Assembly (NCBI RefSeq): GCF_963576615.1 | Contig: NC_088711.1 | Location: 25,452,182-25,516,181 of the forward strand | Direction: 5' to 3' | DNA: 64,000 bases | Source: Watersipora subatra | Taxonomy: Eukaryota > Bryozoa > Gymnolaemata > Cheilostomatida > Watersiporidae | In this document: positions 50,201-63,700 of the stretch, in pieces | Position numbering within the stretch: the first letter of the stretch is position 1 | Layout of the letters: every line of letters starts with the position of its first letter | Made by a program: the position numbers and the translations under genes | Notes under the pieces: model-generated | What the model was told of the DNA's origin: nothing | Seen by the model: the letters and a program-made list of their open reading frames with translations, nothing else | Database searches by the model: none

Positions 50201-50692
50201 CGGCAAGAAGAACGCCAAGGGAGAAAATTGAATACGAGCAAAGCGGCAAAACCCTCTTTGGTAAAAGAAGACAATCAGCAAAAACCATCAGCTGATGCGC
50301 AGCAGTGTAAAACATCTTCAACAAATCGAACCTCGAGTTTCAATCCATCAACTGAAATGAGCATAAGCCGAAAGACCTCCAATTCATCGTTCACTATTGA
50401 CAATCTGCTTCAGATTCCGAGTGTACCAAAAATCGCTGAAACGACAAACAAGCTGATGCTTGAGAATCTGTCGAGCCCTATCGCAATATGGCCAAGACTC
50501 CTTAACCACAATACTCATTCCGTTACACAGCCAATGGGATTCATCGTATCTCAGCAAGAACAGCCAAAATTGTCAGCAAATAGAAATGTGAAAATGGAAG
50601 AAGCAAATCTTAGCCCGAGTACAATATCTGAGCTAGGGGATGATATCAGTAACCAAAACATGGACTCTAAAGACTTAATAGATGTCGTTTAA
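41242..50692 (+). CDS. UNC4: UNC4/UNCX-type paired-like homeobox transcription factor, 4 exons
   Basis: Exons 41242-41611, 42868-43034, 49766-49911 and 50182-50692 join in phase (1194 nt, 397 residues plus stop). The homeodomain (about residues 134-193) starts [12 protein letters not shown], with HYPDIFSRE and [15 protein letters not shown] (Gln50, Asn51), and is split by an intron after homeodomain residue 46, a common site in paired-class genes. The block after it ([22 protein letters not shown], then a basic [10 protein letters not shown] run) is specific to UNC4/[12 protein letters not shown] near residue 298 fits an eh1-like Groucho-binding motif. Family members are nuclear repressors in motor neurons and mesoderm. 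An in-frame stop at 41167 excludes a start further upstream in exon 1. I chose the first ATG (41242), but 41293 is also possible. The N-terminal 120 residues are not conserved to my eye, so exon 1 is less certain than the rest. Confidence 0.94.
42868..43034 (+). other. UNC4: UNC4 exon 2: N-terminal three quarters of the homeodomain
   Basis: The acceptor is after TTACAG and the donor is GTGAGT. The exon encodes [10 protein letters not shown] before the homeodomain, then homeodomain residues 1-46. Compared with the usual UNC4 helix 2 (HYPDVFMREALALRLDLVES) this copy reads [20 protein letters not shown], a run of conservative changes that leaves core positions (Phe8, Leu16, Phe20) intact. Confidence 0.95.
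43352..43789. repeat. 15-bp minisatellite, about 29 copies
   Basis: TACTCTAACTACTGG repeats about 29 times, starting roughly 320 bp after the homeodomain exon in UNC4 intron 2. A TACTGG/TGCTGG variation marks the units. The 15-bp period gives a 160-codon minus-strand frame of [10 protein letters not shown] repeats, which I treat as an artefact. Confidence 0.96.
43975..44270. repeat. 44/41-bp minisatellite, 7 copies
   Basis: Three 44-bp units are followed by four 41-bp units that lack a CTA triplet (CACTCCTACTATGTC versus CACTCCTATGTC); 3x44 plus 4x41 accounts for all 296 bp. The two length classes are grouped, so the deletion arose once and was then copied. In UNC4 intron 2. Confidence 0.96.
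44271..49765. other. Remainder of UNC4 intron 2
   Basis: About 5.5 kb, AT-rich, with no exon or transposon ends that I could support. A plus-strand frame at 44380-44721 contains a protein-like stretch but no family signature. A developmental regulator's intron could hide conserved enhancers, which cannot be judged from one sequence. Confidence 0.5.
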
Positions 50693-50819
50693 TTGAATCA
50701 GTTTTCTGTAAGATACTAAGTTTTTAGCGTATTGTTGTATCTTTGTACAAAAATGAAAAGTAACTTATTAATATATAAGAATAGTTATATTTATTAATGG
50801 TTAACATATTTTTATATAG

Positions 50820-50825
50820 AATAAA
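50820..50825 (+). terminator. UNC4 polyadenylation signal (candidate)
   Basis: AATAAA about 128 bp after the UNC4 stop, in very AT-rich sequence. On the other strand, AATAAA (50790-50795) could serve the convergent gene that ends at 51717, so the two 3' UTRs might come close or overlap. Confidence 0.5.
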
Positions 50826-51716
50826 CTGTTGTATTCAAAATATTTGATGTTACTAGTTTTCTTCTATAATACTCGTGCATAAATATAATCAAACACTCAT
50901 CAAATTTCGAAGTTATATCATCACGGATAATTACGATAAAATTTTAAATTAAAACAAAGCTGGTTTAGGAGGCTTCAGACAATACTAGAAGTCCTATTAC
51001 CGAGGAAAGAATTCTCACTGCTGAGCTGTCACTATAATTTTATAGGCGCTTTCGCACATTTTGGTAAAAGATTTGAGCATAAGAACATAAAAATTTTCAG
51101 GTCAGACTATCATATATTAAAGAATATGAAATAATAGAGAAAGAGATATACGGACAGATGAAATCACATTTCATGTCGTAGCAAATCATATTATAGTTAC
51201 TCAAAAGATAAGCTAAAATAAATACACCACCCATAATAAGTAACCTATATAGCGAAAGCAGGCCCAATTGTCTCCTCAAGAGTTCAGCCAATCATATCAC
51301 CCACAGTTCTACACATACGCTTCCTCTGTCAGCACAACTGCTTATACCAAAGGAAATGCACAACTTTCCAAGTTATAAGCTAGTTTGTATAAAAACATGA
51401 GGTAATATTGAGCCTTGCACGATCATAGTCAGCATTTGGTAATCAGCATGTGATGCAAGGGGACACACTGATAAAAAAAGCACCGCGTAATGTGTAGGCA
51501 TAACTGACTGGAGTGGAGGTCAGTCTCAGGTCAACAAAGATGCATGACTCAATTCCTATGCCACATAATCCATATTATGTATGCGCTTATTAATTACAGT
51601 TATACTTTAATCACAAACTGTTGTCACCCAGTGCAATCGGCGTCATACCGACAATGTCAGTCAGAAGCAACTGATGTTGGCAGTGTGAATGCTTTTATGA
51701 AGACAACAGGAAATCA
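50826..51716. other. Gap between convergent UNC4 and the minus-strand gene
   Basis: About 900 bp between tail-to-tail genes. It holds the likely 3' UTR of the minus-strand gene and no recognisable element. A plus-strand frame overlapping its right side (51544-51888) is a shadow of the minus-strand exon. Confidence 0.6.
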
Positions 51717-54700
51717 TCACTCCAAGATATGGAATATAAGTTCAAGGACAAGCAGAGAGTCTGTTATGGCAGAGGCAGCGCTGTGCAGTACAGGTACAAG
51801 TTCACCATCCAAAGAGTTCATGACCTCTGCTGTCAGTCTACTACCCATAGATCCGCTGATGTACTCGACCTGTGAATACGACAAGTGATTTTGACATTTT
51901 CAGTTTGTATTTAAACAAAACTAAAATAACCTTGCATTATAAACGGAAAAAGATATTTTAGTTTAAATTTCTTGATCGCTTCATCAAACAATTTTTTTAC
52001 CGGCTACTTTTTCGAAACCAAGAAAAAAAATGGAAAAACATAGGCGGGCATGACAAAGGGCAGCATACATAGGCTTTTGGAACAATTTCACAACACATTT
52101 CCATCAAAATATAATGTGAAGTGAAATGAGACATTAATCATAAACATTAATAAACCCAAGCGATCACACTATCTCCGGATTCTACGGAATATGCATGGCC
52201 AGCGTACTGCAAATCTCCTGCTTCAAATATCAATAGCATATGTCAAGTTGCACTCAGTGGCTGGCAGAAAAGAATCATAAATACACAGTTGAAAAGCAAC
52301 AGGGCGACAGCGAATCAAAAGTGAAATGAGAAAATAGAACAACTTCTTTTGCATACAAAATTCTGAGTGTATGTTTTTTCAGCCAACATATACCCATGAT
52401 CCAAGTTTGAATATTTCCCTGCTATTCAATTTAGCTACCATTCAGATGTCAACCTTTCGATTTTACTTCTAGCCACAAGGTTTTCTCACAAGCTGACAAT
52501 TGTTGACAATAATCGCAACATAATTTAATAGCAAGGCAATATAAAGCGCTTAAAAGGAGTGACAGCTAGAAAAGCTGATAATCTATTAAAATGTTTGTGG
52601 GCAGACAACTCCGTTGTACTCGGAGTTACCTATGTACTGTACATGCGATACTCAATATACCAACAGGGGTAGCATATATTGTTTATCGTGTCTCCCTAAA
52701 CCTTGTCCATAATTAGCGAGTAACAAATGACTGCATCAATCAGTGTTCAACTGTCCAGTGTTTTATTTTAAAACTGACTCGTTTTTGATGCACTATTAAA
52801 GAACTCATGCCTGCATCCTTTGCTTCCATCCCTCTACATACAAAGATGTCATATGCTAATATGTAGGAGAATGACACGATTTGACTATATGTTAATTCAA
52901 CAAGCACTGACTGCAAAATATGGAGAATCTCCAGCGATTAGCTCAGTCAAGGAATTACTGTAACATTAAATACTTAAAATATACCTTTGAAGCTTATTGT
53001 AGTAATTTAATTATCGTTCACATGCCATGAGAATATCGCTAGCACCGAGGCTTCTAAACCAATTAAGGTGCTGGCATCTAGCAGGTTACTAAAACCCATC
53101 CATCTTTTCTCATTTATCAATAAGAATCCTGTAAATATGTTCATTCGCAGAGAACTATGCAAACCGTCTTTCAACATCGTCAGAAATTTCTTTTAAATAC
53201 GGCGCTAAAAGGACTAATCTATCCCAGTAATCTACTAAAAGGTGAAAGAAAACAACAGCACTTGATGACGGGAATACATAACTCACTTTATTTTTAACCT
53301 AAACCAAAGGACGAAAAAATATAATTTTTTAAAGCCTGTGAAATACACCTTCACTACGTACACTGATTTAACAATCGTTCATAAGAGTACGTCTCAACTG
53401 AGAGAAGGCCATGCCATACACATGGATGAAATGAGATGACAGGTAGAGTAGATACTAGCTGTGGCTACACGCGCGCTGACATTACGAAACAAGGTGAGAT
53501 AGAGTGACCAATGGTGATTGACCTGAGTCAGGTGAAGGCCATGAGGTCATTGTTAGATTTTCCAGAGCCATTAGTGACGTATAGTCAGTGTATTTATTAT
53601 ATAACATAGCGCATCAACAATTGAAGATAGTGATTAATGACTTTTGTGTGGCTAATTGTATTACTATATGTTTGCTCAAATTATTATTTTAAAACCAAAA
53701 TCACACTTATAGAATTATAAGCTATTATCCCTAAAAACAGAAAAGTACACAAACCGTAAAACCTGTATTTGAACGACACCTTTATTTTAACGCAACTTCT
53801 AATAGAACGCCACTATAGATGAAGGATTGGAAAGTACGTCACACATTAATTGAACGCCACCTCTATTTGACCACCACTTTGACATTTTTTTTATCTTAAC
53901 GAACACATAATAGAAAGTGATCAGTAGAAAAGTGTCCACATTTCAGTACTAATAATGAATTGGTTACAGCGATAACAATTAATTCTTTCGTTGTTGCTGC
54001 AGCGGTTGCCACGATTTTAGTGACGGTGTATCTGAAAAAAATCGATGGTCACAATCATAAGAACTAAGCTCTGATTTGAAGTTACCAAGGTCTAAATCAT
54101 ATCCATTGTTTCAGATTCGCCCAATGTGTGGTTAACAATCTTACCTGAAGACTTTACAGCATTTCGATGAACGATGAGAATACTCTTCAAGAACATCGTA
54201 CTTGTACGATACCACAGCACAGGTACGATGACACTGTATCAATAGCAGCCATTGTTATGGCGTATTCTAACTTTAAAATGTCTTTAAAAATTAAAAACAT
54301 TATGTCCGTTTTCTAACTCTAAATCTTTACATTTTTTTTCAGAAAACCATTGAAATCAACACAATCAAAATATTTAAAAACAGCACTAGGGTAATATTTT
54401 ATAATCAATGTAGTGCTTTGTTTAACTAGGTCTGATACTTCAACGTATATGAAAAACGTTTTAGAAAAATAGAGATTTACGGTATTTTGGGTTCACAACA
54501 CAAATCAAGTTAAAATAGAAAACTGGCGTTTAACAGAACTAAATACCTCAAGTACTATCTGAAAGGTTTCATGAATAAGTTTAACTAAAACTAGTGGCTT
54601 TTACACTATATATCTCTTACAAATGTAAAAATCTCTGTCCATATATAAATAAATTTTTGTGTAAAGCCCTGTTGTTACCATTGTTCGAATGCAAATCTTT

Positions 54701-57700
54701 GAAAAAAATAGTTTGCGCGGAGAACGAATAAATTGGAATCAAGATTGTTCGTTAGAATAAACTATTTCAGCCAATCACACAAGTGCTGGTTCTATTTCTT
54801 CCAACATAGACCAACGTGTTCATGTCGACCAGATGAATCCACATGGCGTAGCTAATTCATTGGCAAAGCAGGAGACGCACGCCCTCGGTGTGTATAGCGA
54901 AGCCTTGGGACCAACATGACCCTTAAATGATACTTTTTAGGTCTGTGCATTACTAGCACAAGCTAGAAATAATCTACTACAAATGTATTCGAATATAATT
55001 GAACAATCAGTACAGCATTCGGGTTGCGTAGGAGAGCAGTGATCTTGTCAATTTTTTTTTAATTCTTCGTCTTTCATTCTAAATGCAAATTGCTACACTG
55101 CTCATAGAGTTCAATTGTCCTTAATGTGCGATGAATTTCTAAACGGATAGACCAATGTGCATTTTAATTAAAAATGAAAGTTCTAAGATTACCAATTGGG
55201 CCCCCACATTACGTGGAGTTGTCCCACTGTTCCACATTGAATAAGCCGCAGGTAATACATAGAGCTCTGGCAGTCTGCTCTTATAACTTTTCCATCACGC
55301 GAGGATTTTGTCATGCCATGGAACACCACTCTTATTATACTGGTAATAAGAATTATTCTATTAGTTTTGGAATAAGATCAATTAGCGCAGGTGACTAATT
55401 CTGAACTTTTGTAAAAATCACTTACATTTGCGATTCATTTTCTCACAGAATACCACAACTCAAAACTTTAGAAAGTTGTACAAAATATATTAAATGAGTT
55501 ATGTTATACCTATTTTAAACCTCTTCCATGAAACTGGATCAGCTAAAATATGTTTCCCCATGCATAGAGCCTAGCTAAAATAGCTAGGCTCTACGCATGG
55601 GGAGACAATAAATAATATCAAATAATTACAGATGGTTGTTTGACCTGCTACCTTGGCATTGTGAACCATAGGAAATGAAGCACTCCTTAACATCTATTAA
55701 TCAAACATTGACTAGACGAATCACATTATTGCAGTGACTCTGCAGACAATAGTTTAAAAGTGTTTCCTTAAGCAAACCTACTGTGAAGATAATTAGCAAA
55801 TTATAACTAGGAACTTGCGCAATGTGACGAGACCGACAATAAATTAATTAAACTATCCTATAATTGAATAACTTGATAATTACAATAAATAATTATGATT
55901 TATAGAACGAACAAAGTGACAGATACACCTGTTGGTATTGCGAGTTTGAAATACAGAGAAAAGCTAAACAGTGGCGCGTGTGTGCAGCCTTGTGGTGAGC
56001 ACAACTCCATATGCGAACAGAAGACGCTTGAGTAAGCATTGGTCTATGAGAAAAAAACAACAGAAGTTACAGCCACACAGTAGTTTGATTGTAAAATGTA
56101 ACAGAACCAAAAGGTTAATAGAAACACTACTTGTATCTGGTTGTGTTTAGCAGTGACCAAAAGAATGAGAAACAATGAACTTATAATGTTGTTGGAAGGA
56201 ATAACGTGGTTTACCAAACCAGAATTTAATGTGTGACATTGATTTATGACAAAGATTTGTTAAGATGGATGAGCTGACGTGACTTTATCAATAGAGTTGG
56301 TGATGAGGTGTGAAAATGAAGTAAAACAGGATATGCAACAGAATCTTTTGAAAAAAATAAGCCCTGAGCATAAAATCTACAAAACAATAATATATAACGA
56401 TTGTAGACTAGAAGTGCCTAAATACGGAATGGTAAAGAATCTTTAATTTTCACTATTTTACCATCAATATTAGTGTCTCTCATAACTTATGCGATGCTTC
56501 ATCTAGGCATCTCTAAAGCAGCGAGTAATCGAAATTGATAACATTTAAAGCGGGGAGATGCGTAGATTGTGCGCAGGGCAACAACTGTATGTAGAAAACA
56601 CAGTAAACAAACCAATAAATGTTGCCAATTAATGGTAGTGCAATACTATTAACAGTGTGTTTGACAGATTAGGTATTGGTTTGTGGTTTAATTTATAAGT
56701 TAAAAAAACAAATTTAAATATTTTCAAGTAAGCAGCTGGCAGGCAAACAACGGAAAAAGATTTAGTTGAGATTAGTGCCTAGTTTGATTGTTTTACTTTT
56801 TCTCAATCCTATTCGTGCTAGTATTCATCACCCCATATCCACGAGTCACTGTTGCATTCGATATGTGATGAATGTTGACAAGTGCTGAACATACCGACAC
56901 CAGCTGAATGTTGACAAGTAGTGAATGCACTGACACCTGCTAAATATTATCAGGTACTAAATGTACTGACACCTGCTGAATGTTGACAAGTAATAAATGC
57001 AATGACACCAGCTATATATTATCAAGTACCGTACTAAATGTGCTGATACCCGCTGAATGTTGTCAAATACTGAATGTACTGACACCTGCCGAATGTTGAC
57101 AAGTATTAAATGCACTGACACCCAAAGGACAGTAACAAGTATTGAATGGACTGACACCAGCTGAATACGACAATCTTCTGTTAACACAATGACCAGATGA
57201 CAATTCAGGGTTAATTTGAAATGCTGCTTGATTACATACAATACAGCGACAAGTTCTCCAATTTTTTATAATGGTAATTTATCCTCGGAGGTGATAGTAA
57301 CTACTCCTCCATCAGTTGGAGGTGATGGTAACTACTCCTCCAGCAGTCGGAGGTGATGGTAACTACTCCTCCAGCAGTCGGAGGTGATGGTAAGTATTCC
57401 TCCAGCAGTAGGAGGTGATGGTAACTATTCCTCCATCAGTCGGAGGTGATGGTAAGTATTCCTCCAGCAGTAGGAGGTGATGGTAACTATTCCTCCATCA
57501 GTCGGAGGTGATGGTAAGTATTCCTCCAGCAGTCGGAGGTGATGGTAACTACTCCTCCAGCAATAGGAGGTGATAGTAATTACTCCTCCAGCAATAGGAG
57601 GTGATGGTAACTACTTCTCCAGCAGTAGGAAGTGATGGTTAGTATCCCTCCAGCAGTAGGAGGTGATGGTAACTACTTCTCCAGCAGTAGGATGTGATGG

Positions 57701-60700
57701 TAACTACTCCTCCAGCAGTAGGAGGTGATGGTAACTATTCCTCCATCAGTCGGAGGTGATGGTAAATATTCCTCCAGCAGTCGGAGGTGATGGTAACTAC
57801 TCCTCCAGCAATAGGAGGTGATAGTAATTACTCCTCCAGCAATAGGAGGTGATAGTAACTACTCCTCCAGCAGTAGGAGGTGATGGTAATTACTCTTCCA
57901 GCAGTCGGAGGTGATGGTAAGTATTCCTCCAGCAGTCGGATGTGATGGTAATTACTCCTCCAGCAGTAGGAGGTGATAGTAACTACTCCTCCAGCAGTAG
58001 GAGGTGATGGTAATTACTCCTCCAGCAATAGGAGGTGATGGTAATTACTCTTCCAGCAGTAGGATGTGATGGTAACTACTCCTCCAGCAGTCGGAGGTGA
58101 TGGTAACTACTCTTCCAGCAGTCGGAGGTGATGGTAATTACTCCTCCAGCAATAGGAGGTGATGGTAACTACTCTTCCAGCAGTAGGATGTGATGGTAAC
58201 TATTCCTCCAGCAGTAGGAGGTGATAGTAACTACTCCTCCAGCAGTAGGATGTGATGGTAACTACTCCTCCAGCAGTCGGAGGTGATGGTAACTACTCTT
58301 CCAGCAGTCGGAGGTGATGGTAATTACTCCTCCAGCAATAGGAGGTGATGGTAATTACTCTTCCAGCAGTAGGATGTGATGGTAACTACTCCTCCAGCAG
58401 TCGGAGGTGATGGTAACTACTCTTCCAGCAGTCGGAGGTGATGGTAATTACTCCTCCAGCAATAGGAGGTGATGGTAACTACTCTTCCAGCAGTAGGATG
58501 TGATGGTAACTACTCCTCCAGCAGTCGGAGGTGATGGTAACTATTCCTCCAGCAGTAGGAGGTGATGGTAACTACTCCTCCAGCAGTTGGAGATGTAAAA
58601 CAAGAATTGCACTCACTTTCCAGCAAATTTTTTTTTCAGATTTATATTCATGTTGACACAACCTTTAGACCTACCTCCAACAGATATGCTTTCAATTGCA
58701 GCATATCTGTTGGAGAAAGGTCGGTCACTATCTGTCACTCAAGCAACTGCATAACTTAGATTTGTCATCCTTGTGAAAATTTTCATGACTTCGATAGCAA
58801 CTTTTTACAAGCGTTCTCAAATGCAAAGATCTATCAAAGATGTAAATAGATCTGAAGGTCTCACCGAATTTTAGAGAACGCTGTATACGGCAAGAACTGA
58901 TCAACCCTTCCTCCCGCCTACACAATGCTAGAAGTAAATTAAACCTTTTCATAATAAACATATATTTTTATTGTTCAAATGAATAGACAAATAGGCGACA
59001 TGTATTCTCTTTATCTGGTTGGCAGACCAATTTACAGGGATAAGCAGCCACAGACCCTACATTACATGATCAGATTCCCTTGAACATAGCTCACTGCTCA
59101 TTGAAATCATCCGACTTAACTCGGAAAATAATTAACTGGTTAAATTAGCTTCTTTGAATCCAAAAATCTTTGGCTCCACCTATTTTAACTTCTTGGAAGG
59201 CTTCAGAAAATAGTGCAAGTGTAAAGAGTTGCATATATTGATAAGGGTATACGTAAAACACATTAAAAAAAGGATTGTTTTTTTCTTCATAATCTCAGCT
59301 GTCTAATGCGTACGTCAGCATACACCTATTTCACTTCACAATATTTCCCTACAACATGCTGCCTGATTGTTTGTTATGTCTGACTCCGAAACAAGTTTAT
59401 CCATGAGTTGTGATATCCGTGTCACCTTATGCCTTATTAATGTCACAAAGTAGGTACAAATTGATGTCATACTATTATTATTTTGAAGGAAATGAACCAT
59501 ATAATATTTAATTTTTATTAAAACTATGGTTACCATGCTATCTACTAGAAACCAACTGGTGGCTCTGATTGCTATCATTATAATGATATAATGAATAAGT
59601 GTTGGGTTGCAATAAATAAAATATTTAAATAAACAAGTCATGTGTAAAATGTGGCCCCTATGACCGAGAAAACAGACAGAAGCGTTGAAACTTGCGATGA
59701 GAGTAAATACATCCAAAGAAGATGAGCATAATATAATATAAACAAGTATTCTGGCTAGTACAGACATACAGACAGACAGACCAATCAAGTGCCGAAGTCA
59801 ATAATAACCAAACAAACCGGATTGATCATGGCAATACGTATATGGCACTTAGACCATGGTTGTGTAAGTAACTGTAGCTATTGCGACACTCAGAATTAAA
59901 CCTATGCGCAATCAGTTTTTACTCTTCAATTTCTATTCAGGCGTTGTTTGATGACACGTAATGACAACTTTTAGAACCCAAATGAAAATGACATTGCCTT
60001 TTGAGTTGACTAACCAATAGGAATAGATTACAAGATAAATTAAGTAAAACTATTAGCTTGTTGTCAAGTGATTACTATTTTAATCTCTTCGCAAGTTTCA
60101 GTATAGATGAAGATCTCAAAATTTGTCTTCAAGTAGAATATGATATCTCTGTAACAAATCTGAGCTTATAAGCCATGAAGCAGATACTATTCCACTGCCA
60201 ATAGAAGATTATTTTTAGCATGTTCTCCTATGGCTCAGTTGATGGATGATAAACACATCTCTTTTCAATCTATTTTATTGTCACAAGACAAGTTCAACTC
60301 GCTTCCCGATGACAATTCCTCTCAAAAATCAGAAGCTCAAGAAAAGCTAAATCTTGTAACAGTGTTGAACACCACTCAAGTTCTTACAGTATACAGTTTA
60401 AAATTTGAGTTTCCTGGTGTGACTGAGTCAGCACATTTTAATGTAAGTTTATCCATACTATCAAGTATGTCATAAGTTGCAGAAGAACAGTTTTATCTCA
60501 GTTTTTCCTTGACATGAAAAGTAGGGTGAGTCATATTTTTACTATTTTGAGGGTGACTTAACCAATAGAACTGTCAGTATAGAATCCTAGTTACGAAGTT
60601 TATGTAAGCGAGGTCACGCAAGGTTTACGTAAAGCATGAATATTATCAGAGCTTGAAAGCTTAGAAAAATACAATATTACAATTTATTAAAAGACTTGTT

Positions 60701-63700
60701 AACAAAATAACTAGTTATTAATAAACTGTGTTAGCGACAGTATTTAAACTGAATAAATCTACTTTCTTTTTGTATTTGACCTCTACGCTGAATGTTTTTA
60801 CTCTTACCAAAACTGGTAACTTTGGCCAGAAAACAAACTGTTCACCAATGTAAATCTGCTACAGTATATACAATGATAGAAAGTTATTCGATGTGAATGG
60901 TAAGCTATCTCGCAGCACTTGTGAGAAAAAACGACATATTAAATCTATCCTTTGTTTTTTGTGACGTCATTTTATCGTTGTCGGCCATCTTTATAGACAA
61001 TTTTATTGTTAAAAACATGAAGCTTTTGCAATGAAATTTTGAAAACGATGCTTTTGTTTACAATTTTTTTATTATAGTATCAAAACAACACCAAAAAGCA
61101 CTATTAAATAAAAGAAAAACGATCGTTTTCTACAAATATGGCGACCTTGCTGTCTAGAAAAAATGAACAAATTGTTGTAAATGGACGTCGAATATGTGCA
61201 TTCCCCATGAACTGATTATACAATTACCGCAATCATAGTCTATAAAACCAGTGAAGCTGATCAGAAAAAGGAGACAAGTTGTTGATGCAAACTAATAATA
61301 TTACAGCTACGATACAGCCAACAAATTAATAAGTCTAGTTTTTTCTTTTTCTATTGCCAAAGGGTGAGTTTGGGAAGATCTTGGAACGGATTAGGTAATT
61401 TACACGTATTTTACTGTTCTTATAACCTAAAATCCGTATTCGTTCTAGAAACGTAAAAACGTTTCTGGAACGGATTATTTACATTGCAGAAGCTTCTACT
61501 GTAGTCTACTCATGTGATCTTACTAAGTTCCTCTATTTCTCTTTCAACAGCTATGTGTGTGTATCATTATATACAAATACAAAATTAAACAAGCATCATT
61601 ATAAACATTTATTAGTTTTTCTTATGAACAATTCAGTCAAAGCAAACACAAGGGCTGTCCAGTTGTGAGTAAACCTGTAAACAGTCTATAATGAAATTTG
61701 GAAAGTTTGTAGGTCGAGGATAATTTATTGCAACTATTTGAAAGTATGCCTTGTGATGTTTAAATGTCGTTTTCAATAAATTAATTCTATCTACTATTCA
61801 TAGAATGCTTAAGCAACAATTCAACTTTTAGAGCTGTAAAATGCATGCTATTTACTTGGAGAAGCTAGCGCCTACTTGTAAATATTACAAGTTAAGCATT
61901 TCAGCGGTAAAGTGATACGACGAATCTGCTCACCTGCTCGGGACCAAGGGTAACTCGAAGGGCGACCTTCTTCATGCCCTGCTGGTAGAGGAGTGAAAGG
62001 AAGGGAGCTAGAGCGCAGCAGGTTGAGTTGGCTACCGTTTCACTAAACTGAGTGATCTCTGTCGCGTCGACTGTCAGACGTGACTCGTCAACTTGCACAA
62101 AGAATACCTAAATGATAACGCATATACAGAAATAAAAAACAAAGAAACAATCAGATTTTCTGAGAACATCTCCATCTACAATCTTCAGTTTTAAAGGTTG
62201 ACTTAAAACAAAATTTACATTACAGGTATTTGATGTCGAAAGGCTCACCATGTCTTACTCTGCTGTGTTGCAGGTGCAAAATATGTGGAAATGTGATTAC
62301 AAGCTCTTAAAAGCTCAAAACGAACAGTTAATCGCAGCCATCCCGAACACGGGCGTAGGTTAGAATCTCTCTTGAAACGGCTCAAATGTGACGTAGTTGA
62401 ACACAATGTGCTTTTGTTCACACTTTCACGCAACTTCATTCATCAAAATAGTTTCACAAATAAACTTCACGCATTCAATAAAACCATGTCTATTGTTTTT
62501 ACGCGTCTATTTCATTATCATCGTAATGCTGTCACTTTGAGTACTGCTATTTCAAAACCTAGCCTAAAAATTAGTTTAATTTTTCAACCTTAGCTCGAGG
62601 GAGTGCATATCATCCTCTGATAAACATGAGGCGCCTGTTGGTCACCTGTGATGGTCGAAAAATGTTGCAGAAATTGTTCGCGCCATTTGGCGGAAAATAT
62701 GGGTCACATTATCAGATTATGACTAGATGATCAGACCAAGCTGAAATGAAACTATAAGGTAGCGAGTATCTATATTTGATAAGGGCTTTCCGGTAGAACC
62801 TGAAGTGTTTGTCATAAAACTAGTGCTACGAGAAGTGTTATATTGAGCCTTCCATTGGCCTTTTAATATCACACGTCAAAACAACCACGTCGAGTTGAGT
62901 ACGTCATCAAAATAAAGGGATTACAACCTACGGCCGATTTTTTTAACTGTTCATTTTTGAGCTTTTAAGAGCTTATAATCACATTTTCACATAATTTGAA
63001 CCTACAACACAGCAGAGTAAGACATGGTGAACTTTTTGATACTAAATAACTGTAATGTGAATTTTGTTGCAAGTCAACCTTTAAGATATCTTAGCGGTAA
63101 GTAAAACTGATGCATTGAGTTTGTTTATGGATATGTATCAAGATTAGAAAGGAAAGGGAGAAGCAGAGCTACAGGCATGTGTATGTGTACCCACCTCAGT
63201 CCAGCGTATTGTGTAGCTGTCACGAGTGAGGTCATTGAAGGACTTTACCCGTAATGACACAACTCCATCCATGGGAAACTCATCTACTGGGCTAACAACC
63301 CTAAAGTGTGATGAACATGAAATTGTCAAAAACGATGCATATGACACTCTTAATCCTACGCATACAATAAAACACCACAAACTTTCAGACATAATGTCAA
63401 ACATTTAGGTCAGAGATAAAAAAAAACAACTTCAGGGTTGTATATATTTACAGTTCGATTATAACCTTACGATATGTTGGAGTCTTGTTGTGGACTAATA
63501 GCAAAAAGGATAACATGAACCACTTATTATACGAAAGATAAAAAATTTGGATTATCTCTGCCGCCCGTGGCGGCCTAACAGTGGTAATAGGTCAACTAAC
63601 TCCAGACACATTCAAGGAGCTTTATAACTGAAAGTTGATATGACGACTCCTCACCCGATGTTATAGTCCTTGTAGTCGTCAATCCAGACAATTCTGACTT

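Larger units (their letters stand above)
51870..56869. other. Long intron of the minus-strand gene, left half
   Basis: Apart from the transposon fragment at 53755-54480, the hairpin at 55551-55607 and the optional exon at 55213-55266, I see ordinary AT-rich sequence with no supported gene. Confidence 0.5.

Noticed and set aside
51544-51888. 114-codon plus-strand frame as an exon
   Set aside because: The minus strand over the same bases has a phase-correct acceptor and a more protein-like reading ending in a stop, so the plus frame is taken as its shadow.
59336-59788. 150-codon minus-strand frame
   Set aside because: Composition is irregular with hydrophobic runs from AT-rich sequence, it begins in a CAGA simple repeat, and no domain is recognisable.
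60861-61502. Possible TA-flanked inverted-repeat element
   Set aside because: The ends share only about seven bases (TACAGTA); not enough to support an element.
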